DNA from: Linanthus parryae
Lineage: Eukaryota > Streptophyta > Magnoliopsida > Ericales > Polemoniaceae
Length of the DNA stretch: 64,000 nucleotides
Assembly (NCBI GenBank): GCA_023055425.1
Contig: JALGPY010000033.1
Location: 2,288,908-2,352,907 of the forward strand
Reading direction: 5' to 3'
The notes beneath the pieces were generated by a model that was not told where the DNA came from, made no database searches, and saw nothing but the letters and a program-made list of their open reading frames with translations. Positions 31,966 through 49,785 of the stretch are shown in pieces (the stretch's first letter is position 1; every line of letters begins with the position of its first letter). The position numbers and the translations under genes were made by a program.

Positions 31966-34251
31966 TGTAACACCCCCAAATGGCAAAACCCGAAAAGCTG
32001 AGAGGGTGTCACTCCGTACCCGGGGTTAAACCCGAATACAAGGAGGTTTTAATAATCAGAAGATCCAACGATTAACCAGGAAATCCTTAATAAAAATTTA
32101 TTTAAAACGTTGTGCCACAATTATGGGCATGATCCAAACTAGGAAAAAGAAAACTATTTAAAGAGATGTTTCATGACTAAACGTGAATTTCCTAACTATT
32201 GTGATGTGTCTCGATTTTCCCAAAAGCCATACTTTCACCTAGACCTGTGGTGCAGAAACAAAAAAAAAAAACGCCACAGTTTCCAAAGTCAGCGGAAAAT
32301 ACTGAGTAAGCAACACGTAGACATGTAAATAGATTATGAAGCAGTTTATAGAAGACACATAAGTTTGAAGAGTAAAGAATTCGAGTAATAGTATAAGTAT
32401 GAAATAAGAATTCACCAATGTTTTCCACTTATCACTTCACTTGTGGGGAATAATTCCCAAATCCTTTCCAACGTCCAAACGGGACTTTCAGATTTAAACA
32501 TTAAAGATTCATTCTTGGAAATCCATATTTAATCCTGTTGACACAGGGAAGAACCAACCATCACGCACTACCAAGTCCATAAGTGTAGACACCCCCCTAA
32601 GACTTCTCGCGGCCAGAGAGGTAAGTACATGGAGCAAAGCTCGGGGACTTGCAACCGAGTAAACCTAATAAACGGGTCGAGATATCGTATTCAACAACGA
32701 CCAAACCATAATAACGATCCCCGGTACAACTATTCCACTTTATGTCATTACGTCTTATTAATTCTTCATGTGATAGTTTTGACATCGTCACTTTTGTAAA
32801 ACCAACAAGATGCTCAAATAAAAATTTAAAACATATATTTCATTTTGAGACAATAAATCACAAAACACAGTTTAGACACGAAAGAAGATATGGGCTCTAG
32901 GCCTAGCATGTTTACTTATCTTAAACAAAAGCAATCACAACAAATTAGTCGTAATATTCGACGTATCCTTCGTCTGAAAACCCGTTGCCTACAAATTTAT
33001 AATACCCTAATTAAAACACAATACTAAAACAATTAGACAGTGCCTACTTAAGTCTCTTGTTCACCCCTTAGTTCATATTCCAAAACACAGCTCAAAACCT
33101 TGCTCCAAAATCCCATAATCTAATGTGCACATAACCTAACATAACTCCACTAATTTATTACTCTGTCTTCCCTAACAGATCATGACTCAAAAATAGTCTC
33201 ATTAGATGCGAAACACTCTGAAAAATAAGTCTAGCCTCAAACGGATCCAAATTTTGATTCCCGATTCAAAAGATATGCTTGTTTTAACTTTCCAACCATA
33301 CTCGTTATACCCATACGGGAATCACGGATTTCCCCATAGAATATCCCCCATATCATCTAGTTAAACCCATAATCAATCTAGGTTATATGCTAAATGAATT
33401 CTCACCATAAATTAAGCTACTACCCTCCTACTAGGACCACTAGATCATCTCTTCCACATCTAGGGTTTCTTCTTTAACTATGAACATGCATAATCCCAAC
33501 ACAACCTAAGGACTAATAGAAGGAGAAGAAGATGATAATAAAGATAATGGTTTGAGAATTACAGGAAAAGAATCGAAAAGAGAAGATGACGCACGGTGGT
33601 GACGGCGTCGGTGTGAAGCGGCGGCGGCTAGGGCATGGCGGCGGACGGGTAGGAGAGAGAGAGCTTTGAAAGTTTTTGAAAGCTCTTTGATTTGGTGTGA
33701 GTTAAATTATGAGATGGAGGTGGGTTTATATAGGCTTTGAGGGTAAGAGTTTATGGAAAACTAGGATTGTTTCCAAATTGGTATAGATTTTGAATTAGGA
33801 CACTAATATGGGACAAATTAGGTTTCTTGTTGCTAAAGTTTAGATCTTTGATCAATTAGTATCTAATTAGTATCTAATTAAGATTGAGTTTTATTCAAAA
33901 AAGGAAACAAAATCAAAGAAAGAGAGAAATAGAGAAATAGATAGATTCGGCCATTCATGGCAAAAATTCGGTCATGAGAGAAAAATTAGGAAGATAGATT
34001 TTTGGCAATGCAAGGAAAAGATGATAAAGTTTTGGCCTGGAGACAATTTCCCACCAATGTTCTAGTTAAAAGACAAACACACCCCCTAGTTTAAATAAAA
34101 AGGCACTAAATAATTTAACTAAAAGACATAGAAATCCCAAGCCTTTAATAATAATAAAACTAATACCCAACACTTATAATTATATTATATTAACACCCAA
34201 TAGTTATAGCAATATCATAAAATACTCGTATCCACAAAACGGGATATTTCA
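31966..34251 (-). repeat. G1 3' LTR (2286 bp)
   Basis: The plus strand starts TGTAACACCCCC and ends GGGATATTTCA. It aligns along its length with 58979-61243. A GC-rich GGCGGCGGC segment with a GA run (about 33596-33662) and an upstream TTATATAGG box on the plus strand (about 33727, weak) are conserved in both copies. No genes. Confidence 0.92.
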
Positions 34252-37200
34252 TCCTTCCTCTCTTAAAGAGAGTTTCGTCCTCGAAGCTTGAACCAAATTC
34301 TCAACAACCGTTAAGGTATGAGTCTCCACTCTAGGGTATATTCACTAAATGCAAATCTAAGGTTATGCATGATGGGCAATATTCTATAAGGAGTACTAAA
34401 ATGAAGTGCTTTAGAGTGACGTGCTTCAAAACTAATGCGTTAAAACCGAAGGATTACATCCTTCCCCCCTTATAGGAGTGACGTCCTCGAAACTTAAAAT
34501 ATCTCATCAAAAAGGTGAGGACACTTTTTCCTCAGACCATCTCCTACTTTACATGTTGCTTCTCTTGTGAGGTGATTTGTTCATAAGACCTTTACAAGCT
34601 TAACGCTCTTGTCACACGTACCCCTGGTATGGTATCTATAATCTTAACATGGTCATGTCTTCTGGTTCGTGATCCAATACATGAAATGGTATAGAACACT
34701 CTTCCTTAGTTGCTACACATGGGACAAGGTATTTTCAAAAATTTTCACTTCTCTCTTCAAGTCATAGTCATACGTGATCTCTGTTGGTAAGGCTATGGAT
34801 AGGGATCGTTGATGATGGATTCAACAAAACTATCGCCTATTGATCATTTTCTATCTTATCATGCAGCACTACGAAGATGCAATAATATCAAATATATCAC
34901 TCCATTCAAATTAGCAACTTGGATCGTCATTGATAATTCACAACCAGGTAATAAAGAATAACTTTGCTCAGATGCATTTATTCACATAGTAGGTCTCACA
35001 TAAAGTATTAGTGTTCTCCATATAGGAGTAGCTTCTTAGTCCTAAATAGTAACCACAGTAATCTGAGTCAGAGTCAAGATTATAACACAAATTTATTTGT
35101 TCGAGTATTCCAAGTATATAACAACAATGTCAAAAAGAAACTCACATGCCGATTTGTCTCTCAGTTGTTGGGTCTAACCTTTGAACACAATCTTTTGTGA
35201 CATATAGAAAGTCTTTATAATAATCCCCATTCCAAATGATTACAAGCACACTCTTACAACCACTCAACAAGAGGTAGAACCTCTAGTAGATCAATGAAAT
35301 CATACAAATTTTAGATTAGCTCCTCCGTGGACAATCATCCCATGACTCGAACAATGATTTTTGGTGACAAGACTCCAATAATACACAACCAATGATAAGG
35401 TGTCTTAATTGAATCAAGATTTAGATTATAACGTGACTAGTGAGGTCACGCCCAGAACTCAAATCAATGCCAAAGAAAATTCCCTTATTTCTTCAGTCAT
35501 CAACCCAAATAACTATTGCTATTGTCTCAATAAGCGGCTCTTCGCAGAGAGTAAGTTCATAAAATCTCTCAAGTTTGAAAGTAAGTTCTCTTAGTGAACC
35601 TAAGCATAAACCAAATCAAAGATTCTAAATTACAATTCCCTCAAAAATAAAAACGCGTCAAAACGAATCATAGAACTCTAAAGACGATTCATAACCAAGG
35701 AAAAATCTCGTTTCCTTAACAATAGCTAAAACTTCAAAACTACCCTCCCAAGGTCTGGACTGACATCCGAGTGGTACAAAAACGTCTCATCTAACGAGAC
35801 GGAAAATTGAAGAAATAGTGTACAGGACTCTAAAGCGACATGGTTCCTTTTTTCCGTTTCTTTCATATGGCATGAGTGATAAAAATTTGCCTCGATATTA
35901 AGGAAATAAAATAATTAAACCATATGTAACCAAAAGAATACGATACTGAGGAACACACTCCAAGCAACTTATTAATATTCAAAATAAGTTATATGATTAC
36001 GAGGCTTCCAAACTAATATCCAAATTAGTCTTTGGTGATAAATCCTTAAAACCAAAACTTTATTAACAAAGCTCCAAATACAAAATCCGTGAAGATCACA
36101 ACAATTAAAAGACTCAACTACCCAGGTACACCAATGATTTATGTAACTCCAAGCAATCCACTATTAAGCATAAAACTCAACGAATCCCTTAGAGGTTAAT
36201 AACATTTCCATTATCCAAGTATTAATTTAGTGACAATGCTCCAATCATAAACGCCAAACAACGTTATAAGCTAACTATTTCAACGTGAGATTAAGTTAGG
36301 CTACACTAAAAAAATATCTCATTGCTAGTACTAAGGTATCAGAGAGAATCCGAAAATCTAAATCAATAACTCTAATGATAACCGTTAAATCATCATGAAC
36401 TATTTGTCACAAGAAACAAGGTATGCAAATCGGCCAATGTTTAATATAGAAACTCTCAATCAAATTAAGAATAAACAAATAAGTTATGCTTACACAAAAA
36501 TTATGATACAACCCAACGACTAGCGTAACTTCTAAGGGCAAACCACGATCAACGAAACATGTCGTTCCTTAAATAGGAGCTAAGTAACAAAGCTCCAAGA
36601 ATAGACACCTAATGCAAAATTTAATATTCTCGTGATTCAAAACACCACATTTTGTAGGTTAGAAAGTCAAAAAATAACAGACCAAACTTAGCCCCTCACT
36701 TCAAAAAATTTGATTCACATGAATCATTCCCCCTTTTTTCTTATTCTATTACGGTCATCCATAGACGAGAATGGAGAGAACAAGTTGAATATAATCTCCA
36801 CAAAATATAGACGAGTCAAGGTAAGGAAAACCAAAAGCATTAGTGAAGCAATGTGATCCATCAAGACTAGGTAATAATGCTCCAACGAAGAAGAGAAACT
36901 CCAATAATGTTTGATGGACTATTCCAATAAGAACCTCAAAATCTCATTATCCTTACAACTTCAAGGTGAGTTTCTAAAATAAATTATAATTTTAGAAGAA
37001 ACCAAAAGACACGAGTCCCAAAACGCTTTCAAAGCGAGGGTGGGCGGGAAACTGCTATCGTCTACGCTAACTCTTTAGTTTATCACTTCTCCTGGGTCCT
37101 CCATAGGTTCCTCCCAAGACTTGTGAGCTAACAACAATGTACACTTCATGAAGTGCGGCACTATCACCCCTTGACCATGATGTAAATACTTTTGATTAGG

Positions 37201-39800
37201 AAGGTACCATCCTCCCACATCAACCAAATCACTCTACTGTCTCTTGCTCGAAATCCAAGAATTCTCATCAAGTCACGACTCCGCAATGCAATGACTCTGA
37301 ACCGGGACGTTTCTGTATACCCATCTTTTAACAAAAGTGAAAACCCTGTGCTCACACCTATCCAAGACTTCTCCGATAAATTCCCAATTTGACATACCCT
37401 CCAAGAAAGGTGTTTTTGTCAGGTGGCCTACCTGAAAATTCTCCGTTGTTGGATTCACTAGGTTGATTGCCATATCGACCAGAGTTAAAGGATACTCTAA
37501 TTAGAAAACGACCACAAAGATTACTATGATATTAGGTATTCTAAGGCTGACTTCGAACAATTATATACTTAGCGGTCGGCAACTAAGGATTTTCCCAAGG
37601 AAACTTCTCAATATTTATAAGGGATAGCACAATTATGGAGATCAAACTCTTAAGCCATGTATGAAGATCCTAAAACTTGTTCAACAATGAAACTCTGAAG
37701 CCCAAATATGAGTTAATCATAAATCGGAAAACGCTCAAAGTTATACCCCGAAAAACAGGACTCTAATGAGATGGTTGTGAGAAACTGTCATCAATGAAAG
37801 AAAATTAAACTCCTCATGTACATTTGCGATCAATAGAGCTCCAAGTATAATGCCAATATTTTAGTATTTCCCAACACATTAAAACTCTGAAACTATCTCC
37901 ATAACGAATTACTATAACGCAATCTCCAAAGTAGCCAACTCAAGAACAATAGGATTCCATATAAACATGCAAAAGTCTAAACTTCGACAAACTGGCTAAG
38001 AAGTATCTAAAACCACAAATTTAAAATCACGTCCCGAACATCTGCCATACACATTCGTCTTTTCATAATATACGTACACCTTCCTCTAACGTTCTTGTAA
38101 AACTCGTAACCAACACAACACGCTAGTAGTTCACAATTCCTTGATATGAGGTCATTTATCCTTTTTTCCCGCTCATACGAACTTTTCCTGAATGGTATTT
38201 GCCTAACCACCCAAATTATTTTGGCTCCTCATTCGCCGGGTTCGACTAGGTTAGAAGCTTCTAGCTTCACTATTTAACAAGGAGATTTCTTCTAGTGTTG
38301 TATGAATGTGGTCTATTAGTCAAAACCCTTACACTATAACCTTTTGTATCATTCATAAAGTATCATGGAGTACACATGAAATGAAGTACATGGAAAATAA
38401 TAAGAAACTAAGCAGGTAATACATTCACAATCATCCAATCAATTACACATACAATTTTCACATAGACTGAAACTTATCTTATTTCTCACGCTTGTTTTAA
38501 GATTTGAAAAGTGATTAACCGGGTCAGAAAAGTTATAAAATTTGGTATGAATTGACCTCCCTGAGTCTACTTTCATAATCAAAGAGAATCATTTCAAAAT
38601 AAATTATAGGACTCAAGTTATGTAGAGAATAGCTCAGCTGCTGTTATAAACCACCATAACATAAACTTCAACTTTACAAGGTCATAAACCAACTTTAACT
38701 TCCTCAAAATGGGATAGTCTTTCACCTAGATATATCCCTATGTGTCTATTAATGACCATAATATTTTGAGATTCATCTAAGATCCGAAAGGTAGGTAAAA
38801 ACAAAAATACTACAGACGGTCACTATGCAATTCTCCTACTGAACAACGAACTTTGGAAATTCGTATCTAAGTGTCCAGAACTTATTTGGGATTGAAACTT
38901 TTATGACATGTTCATGAACATGTCTAATACCTGAGAAAAATTATGAGGAAAATAATTCAACATTTAAACATGTCTACTACCCCAAATACCAACTGCGCCA
39001 CAAATTCAACGTTCTCGCGTTCTATCTGTATGAACGCTTCCTATGCACTAATTGTAAACTAGACACCCTTAATCTCCAAATTACACTCCAAGTAAATAAA
39101 ACATAAAGTTATTAAATTCCAAAATAGATCCTCAAAACATAAGTATTATCCCTCATCATGAAAGAAAAAATAATTCACGCGAATCACCAATAATCACGTC
39201 TATCCCAAAAGTGGCTATGTAAAAAAAATATTCTAAGAAACCCTTGAGTAATGTTTGGCTTCCTGGCCCTATCCAAAACTATAACTTCAAAAAGCATTAT
39301 AAGTCTACGAAATCAAAGAAGCATAATATGTCTAATCCTCGTAGTCATTCACACTTGCCCCCGACTCAATATCTTCACTAGGGTCATCCTCGAACTCATC
39401 ATTCTCAATAGGGTCTTCCTCAATCGCAATGTCCTTGATAGGGTCTTCACAACCTCATAATCTTCACTAGAATATATTCTGATCACCATGACCCTTTTCC
39501 ATTACCCACGAGTCTCCATCAACAACATACACATAAGGTCGGCATTTACCATCTGCTAATTTTGATAGAATTATTCTTCATAGTTCAACTCCATAAGTAC
39601 TCTCTTACTCCACTAAGTATATCGTAAACCAAAATGATTGTCGTTATAAGCACATACTCCCAACACTTCAATCTTTTATCTCACGGGACTTTTGAAAATA
39701 ATTCCAAAATTTGTGATTACCCAAACAATAGACACCTAACCAAACTCCAATGAAAACTTCAAACCCAAATAATTAGCTAATTGAGTAGGTCAAAATTCTT
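34252..39800 (-). other. G1 internal region, left part, without recognisable genes
   Basis: A purine tract (minus strand AAGAGAGGAAGGA, complement at 34252-34264) adjoins the LTR, and a second tract-like copy lies at 34455-34472. Only short frames are open (under about 70 codons) and none resembles gag or pol. CTCCAA-type motifs recur (for example near 35372, 36068, 36230, 36592, 36880 and 37834). It looks like a LARD interior. Confidence 0.6.
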
Positions 39801-39805
39801 AGCAA

Positions 39806-42958
<3,153 letters not shown>

Positions 42959-45900
42959 TCCTTCCCCCCTTAAAGAGTGTTTCGTCCTCGAAGCTAATGC
43001 TACTCAATGAGCAAATAGTTTCTTCTTGATGTAAATATATGTCTATATGATGATGCACAAAATATGCCATGAGACTAACCAGAGCTAACATGAAATGCTT
43101 AAACTTATTTTAGGTGCTAAGGAAGGTTTACATTAACTAAAACGTAAGGGTATTAAAGCGTAAGGTTACATCCTCTCCCCCTTAGAGAGTGACTTCCCCG
43201 GAACTATAGTCACAATGGATGGTCATACTTGGGGAGTATATGTCGCCAGTTGTGTTCACGGACGCTATTACTTTTGTTCCAAGGTCGACTGACTGTCACG
43301 TACTAGTTTAAGAAGCTACGACGTAAAATCATGCCTAACCTTCCAGACTGAATTGAATCAGGTGTTCTCCATGAATTTAGGAAGTCTCTTATCTCCTCTT
43401 ACCCACTAACTATTTCCCATTTTACCACGAAATTTACTGTCTTCACTAGTCGCTTCCATCAAGATAACCCATTTCACCGAGTTTTCTAAATAACAGTTAT
43501 TACCCTTGGTTCAAATGAAACGTAAGTAGCCCGATAACGTCGTATAACATCAAGGATTAGTTGATAAGTGAACGATCATCCCATGGCTCCCAAATGTCTG
43601 TTTAGCGATAAGACTTCAAATTGCACACTTCCACTGGCGGATTGTACTAACTATCTAAAATCCGAATCTCTACCATAATTCGATAGACAGAGCCTAATTA
43701 CACCAAGGCATAGAACTATTTCAAGAAAAACCTCCAAAGTCTTTATAAACTACTAAATCCACATGTAATGCTTACTTGATATTACCAATAGTCCAGGAAA
43801 TAAATCAAGTTCAGGCTCCTCCGGTGATGATCAAGTGACAAAACTCCATGCAACAACGTCCAAAGAAATTATCAACTTTTTAGGCATTCAAAGCACTTTA
43901 TTCCTTCCAAACATAACTTAAGAAACAAGCGAACAAGACTTCACATTATACAGTTCTTATTGTTATTTGAAATCTAGCTACCGACCCAAAATTCCACGAC
44001 ACTTCCTAAGAATCCCAAAATACGGTTTCAAATGATTAGCGAAGGCCCGATTCTGAAGGCGAACTACCATGCAACTTATCAAGATTCAATCCTCGTAACT
44101 AAACCTCGATTAAGTGAAGAGTGTATTCCACAACAAGACATATACAACAAGACCCTAATTAAGCTTTATTGGAAGAGTGTGCACTACAAAGAAGGGAAAG
44201 TTAGGCTACCGAGACAAATCATTCTGTTTCATAACTCCATAAAGCTCACAAACTCTCTAGTCCATACAAATTATAGAGAATCCCCGACCACATCAATAAC
44301 CAGATTCCTCAGGGTGGTTGATCTAAATAATATAACTCCAAATAGACATCTTAAAACCGAACTCAATGTCTCCAAACCAAATTAGCTAAGGGTATCTAAA
44401 ACTTAGTGGATTGGTCCCCTGAACTTTGATTCAACTACCAACATTTCTTCGAAGTTCCTCCAAAATCCTTCATCAAAGAGCCCCCACATGCTACCCAAAT
44501 ATACCTCAAATGACGCTGTTTTTAATCAAGCACCGAAGCGATTACTCTCTAGGACTCTAACTATGTCTTATGGTCATATCCAGAGCTGAGTTTCTTACGT
44601 CAGGTTCTTCTATGTGTTCAGTACCTAAGAAAACTTAGGGTAGTATTTCTACAACCACTTGCTATACCTAGAGGGTACTAAAGTCTTCATATTCCATTTG
44701 ATGATCATCACCCATGCGCTTCTACCGATTATTCTAATTGAACTCCAACCAACCGTTTAGATCCATAGTTCTTCTTAGTCCAAATTTATTACTCGATTTA
44801 TAATTATGGATTTATCCAAATAACATAACACTTACTGACCTCGTGGCTATATCCTAACAAATCTCCAAATATAAAGCTAGTATTGCCCCAAATTTTCTAC
44901 ACGAACTTCGAGCTTTTCGTAACGTCTTCTGTCTTGGTAACTGGTAACATCATCTTTATACAGTTCGTATCTCACACCATAATTCAAACAACGCGAAGTT
45001 GAAGAATTCACAACATCTCCCCTAACCCCAAAAGAACTTTAGAATGACATATGCGAAGCATACATCCCTTAGAAACAATCAATATCCGAGCATATACCCC
45101 GACCTTGAGAAACAGTATTGCTACGACACTCCAGGTATGCTATAGTTATATATAAGAGGCTTCCATAATTTCTCGTATAATAATATCTCTCCAGCAATCT
45201 TTTTAAAATAGGAGACTCCCAAATATAAATTTATTAGGCTCTAAACATAACTTTCAAAATCTGAGTCTGAACCCCAATGCATTACTAAATGTGTAACTTC
45301 AGAATAAACCTGCCTAGATCCGTCATAGGCTGCGTCCAAATCTTATACACGATCATCAATGACCCAAAAATAATTCTTTCACAGTTTATACACCATTTCT
45401 CCCAATTAGATCCTATAATTCCAAAAGTAATATGTAACTGAATAGACATCCCCATCATCAAGAAACATTAGAATAACTACAATACAAGTAACACATCAAA
45501 TAGTTAAATATCGAAAGTAACCTCAAATGACAAAGCAGTCTAGCGTGTCCCTCCAAATATAAACCATGAAAAAGTGGACTACAGTCAACCGTTAACGTAG
45601 CAAAATCTCTTCAATCAACAAGGCTGTAAAACTGTATTCAAAACAAGTCAAGACTCAACGGATCATCTTCATAACTTCTCAGGTAAGGGTGGGTGGGTCC
45701 TTGTTCGAATAGCTTTCTTTGATCACCAGAAAAGACTCTCAAAATAATTTTATCTGACCCATAATTCTAAATTAACAACTCAAACGGTACCTCAAATATA
45801 TCATCAAAGTCTTCTCAGATCTAGTTAAAGAAACTAGGGTTTACCAGTCAAATATTTCAACATTCCGGTTACGTCTCTTTGACCCAAAGTCTCAAATGGT

Positions 45901-46656
45901 CGAAACCCAATACTTCCCCCCAAGAGTTATCATAAGAGTCATGTATCTACAATATTACTATCATACGAAGAGTTACTCCAAGTGGTTATTATCCTGGGCC
46001 GTCTATCCTTATCGGGTCCTCCGACTATATTATCGCAATGGTTTATTAGTCATAATTTCAGTAGTCAACTACGGTGCTTTTATCTATTCCATCCTGGTCT
46101 ATTTAAATCATCATTTAAAGGTATAAATATCAAATCAATTTTAGCAATCCATATGAATCTTATACACAGCATATAAATTTTCCAAATAGAGAAATGCATC
46201 ATTCACAATCCAACTTTTGTACCTCATAATCTATTTCCTCTTATTTCATGAGCATTATGTATCCAATAACCAATCAAAAAGATAAAGACTCCAAATAGTT
46301 CAAGTATCAACGACCTCATGGGGGTCAAATTATGCAATAGATAAATATTTTCACCGATATATACCTCATCTTCTCAAATCACTTGCAATTCAAAATCTGG
46401 TTCTGATAATCCATATTTCTCAATCTCCACAAAAGGAGTAACACTGGTCAATCAACCATCGGAGATGACGTTACCAACTCAAACAAAATAATCCAAGTAC
46501 CTTTCAAACACGTAACAATTTGCAAGAAAGGTCGTGGGTGGGACCAGTATAAGCACTTAGACTACCTATGATCCGATCGACTTTTCCAGTTTTATTATCT
46601 TACCCTATGTTGTTTTTAGTTTGCTCTACAGGTTTTAAATTCCCTTTTATAACGAA
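42959..46656 (-). other. G2 internal region without recognisable genes
   Basis: The purine tract (complement TCCTTCCCCCCTT) adjoins the LTR and a second copy lies at 43166-43183, mirroring G1. The longest open frame (44032-44385, plus, 117 codons) has no recognisable domain and lies antisense to the element. CTCCAAATATAAA-type motifs recur near 44335, 44873, 45211, 45550 and 46288. Confidence 0.6.
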
Positions 46657-46670
46657 TTGCTTTGATACCA
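46657..46670 (-). promoter_or_regulatory. G2 primer binding site
   Basis: The minus strand reads TGGTATCAAAGCAA, two bases inside the LTR end. It matches the methionine-tRNA-type site TGGTATCAGAGC except for one base. Confidence 0.75.
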
Positions 46671-46672
46671 CC

Positions 46673-48241
46673 TGTAACACCCCTCGTTCCCGAGCTTTCC
46701 GTTCCGGACCGGAGAGCCTAGGAGGGTGCTACTCAAAATAAAACAGCGGAAATCAAGAACAACACATCCGATAATTATACATTACAACTCTTAATTTATT
46801 TTCAATATACTGTTACACAAGATGATATTATACTAAGAATGCGCATTATTAAAGAGATATCAAGTGCTAGATGATTCTCCAATCCCGCTACTCCATAATC
46901 CCAACTCTTAGACCTGCGGGGGAAAGAAACAATACCGCAGTTTTTCCAAAGTCAGCAAGAAATGTTGAATAAGTAAACACCCCAACGTGTCAACAGGAAA
47001 GAGGCATGCTTTTCTTTAAAGAACACGAAAAATAACAAGGAATCATATTTGGTAGTGCAAATGACCAAGTATGAGAAGATGTAAATTTCAAATATTCTCA
47101 AAATATTACCATTTATAATTCCAATGAAATATTTCCAAACCACCATACTGTCCCAATTAGGGATAATCTCAAAATACTGTCCCAATTATGGGAAAATCTC
47201 AAGTATGTAATTCCTTTTCATTTTCTCATGAAAATCCACGTTTATTAATTAGTTGTAGCGGGAACGAACCAATCGATCGCAATAATCCATCACAGTATCT
47301 CATAAGTAACCAACCATATCCCATGCATCCAATACCTTAAGTGCCGGCACCCCCCTAAGACTTCTTGCGGCCAGAGAGGTGAGTACATGGAGCAGCTAGG
47401 GGCTAATGGCAACCGAGCTAATTTCACAATAGTTCAGGTGGCCGTGCCATTCCAAATATCATATCCACAGTGTATATAAGAATCTGAATAAGGTTCTGCC
47501 GCCCAACTGTTTCCACTTTACGTTATTACGCCTTATTAATTTCAAGTGATTATTTCCAAAAGAATCATTTAGATAGGTATTTGAAATCTCAAGTCGAGCA
47601 CGTATATTACAAGTCGCATTTTGAGACATAAAATCATAAAAATATTTGGACACGAAAGGAGGACGACACACTAGGTTAGGCATGTGTACTTACCTTAAGT
47701 AGCCAAGCAAACAGCACAATAACGCATCTACGGATATACGTAGCCCCCTTTCTAGGAACTCGTCACCTACAATTTATATCCCCTATATCAATTACAAGTC
47801 CAAAGTGTGCAAGTATATCATGCAAAAATTTATCTAAGTCTCATTTGAATTTACCCTTCCCGTTACCCCATTAATTACTAGCGTGTCAAATTTATATAAT
47901 AATCTGACGACGTAGACAATTGTATATTTCTTCATAAAAATCATTACTTATATAAATACTAACTCTTAAAAATTATTAAGTAAGAAATCGCATCTTAAAT
48001 TTATACATCTACACAACATTTATTTGTAAGTGACTACAAAATTTAATGCTAACTAATTTAATTATTGCTAATCATTTATTATAAATTGTATATTCTATTA
48101 CAGAGTTAAATTCATAAATAAAAATCACAAAATGTTTATTCAAAGGAAACAAGTGTTTAGTCACACATAAATTGTAATTCTAATTTGTAAATATAAGTTC
48201 TAATATCTACAAATAATAATCAAGCTTTAACTATTCATAAA
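46673..48241 (-). repeat. G2 5' LTR, left segment
   Basis: This is the U5-side part of the minus-strand LTR, from TGTAACACCCCTCG to CTATTCATAAA, where the Helitron-like element interrupts it. It continues at 57138 (TGGAGGAATTTTC). The uninterrupted sequence in the other LTR, TTCATAAATGGAGG (near 41249), is the empty site. Confidence 0.92.
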
Positions 48242-48346
48242 CTAGAGTATTGCCCGTGCTCGAGGGCACTATCCCTAAATTGGATACTTTTTGAATTTGG
48301 AGGTGTTTATTTTAAATGAATTTAGAGGTGTTATCAAAATTATATC

Positions 48347-49771
48347 TGTTGGAATAGATGCCCTAGAGGCAATCTAGTTTTGTATGAATTTATTTGTGGC
48401 TAGAAATTCATTTATTATTTATTGGATATTTAATATAATGAAGTTCTTAGATTTACAATTGTGTTGTTTATCTTAAATATCCCTAGTCCAGTATAATGAT
48501 TAATGGGACAATCATCTATAGACTAGTATGGGGTTGGATTGATATGGAGATATCATGATCCAACACATAGGTGTGCATTAGGGAATGTTGCACTGGATTG
48601 ACCCATCTCCGAGAAGGCTACATACACGTTATGTTGAGTCACAAGCGCTTCTCGCGGTGCAAAGGTATTGTCATCCTTAGACTTGAAGTCACTAGATATT
48701 CTAGTTGTGGATTATTGTGATTTTGGTAGCGTTAAACGCTACACCGTAACAGGGTAGTTATAAAGGCGTGTACTGGATACAATAAGAAGCAAGCTTAGAG
48801 ATCGTAGTGGACGTAGATAGAATTTGTCCCTCCCACATAACGGGAGAAAATATCCTAGGCCACTCGAGGGATAGTGCTTATAGAATGTCTGGCTAGACTC
48901 AAATAAATCAATATGGGATATTGATGTTATTTGCACGAATAAGGCTATTCCCATGGATCGAGAAACTGTGGATCGGATATACGAGTGTGACTTGTATGTC
49001 TCGTGTCCAATCCGGATATAGAGAAAAAGGGATGAGACAATTACTTGTACAAAGGTTTTCAAGATGACTATTCTATTAGTTGGCTAGAATGGATGTTTTG
49101 CTAGAAACCGCTCCATATTAGCAAATAGTTGCTACCAACTAGATAGAACCTATGGGGTCACACGCTACATAGAGTTGAAATAGATTTGGGAATTAATTAA
49201 TTGAATTAAGTAATTAGAAGGATCACTTTGCAAAACCTTGCAAACTTAGTAGGGACTAATTTGCAAGGAAGGGACTAAATTGAATTCTAGTAGGACTAGA
49301 ATAAGTCCTTTATGTAGTTGGCAAGGAGTTGTTGGACTATATAAAGGACCTTCCTTCCTTCCTTCCTTCCCACATAACTTATGCTCATTATTGAACATAA
49401 CAAAGAGTGGGAGAGAAAAATAGGAGAGAGAGCAAGCAACAAGAGGAGCCGACCGCCCCTCTTGCCACCCATCCAGTCGGCCACAAAGGAGAACGAGACC
49501 CTCTTTTTGGGTCTCGTTTTGCGTGATTTCTTCTTCCTCTTCCTCTTCCGGGCTAGCACCAAGCACTTGGGAGATCTAGGATCAACTCTAGGCGTGGATC
49601 AACCTTAGAGAACGTCACACAATTTGCGTTTGAAGTCATCAAAGGAGAACCCTAAGGTGTGTTGTTGATTTCTTCCCTTACCATCGTTATGATTCTTGAC
49701 TTGTGATCCTTGGAGGGTTTTGCATGGTTATTTTTGTTTCCGTTGTGCATCCATGATTCAAAAACCCTACA
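48347..49771 (+). repeat. Copia-2 5' LTR (1425 bp)
   Basis: Termini TGTTGGAATAG and CCCTACA. The palindrome GTAGCGTTAAACGCTAC is at 48726-48742 and the TATA box TATATAAAG at 49338-49346. A few substitutions separate it from the 3' LTR (for example three in the first 50 bases). Confidence 0.96.
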
Positions 49772-49772
49772 G

Positions 49773-49785
49773 TGGTATCAGAGCC
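49773..49785 (+). promoter_or_regulatory. Copia-2 primer binding site
   Basis: TGGTATCAGAGCC begins one base after the LTR and matches the 3' end of initiator methionine tRNA. Confidence 0.92.

Noticed and set aside
44032..44385. 117-codon plus-strand frame as a gene
   Set aside because: It lies antisense in the gene-free interior of G2, has no recognisable motif and no support beyond being open.
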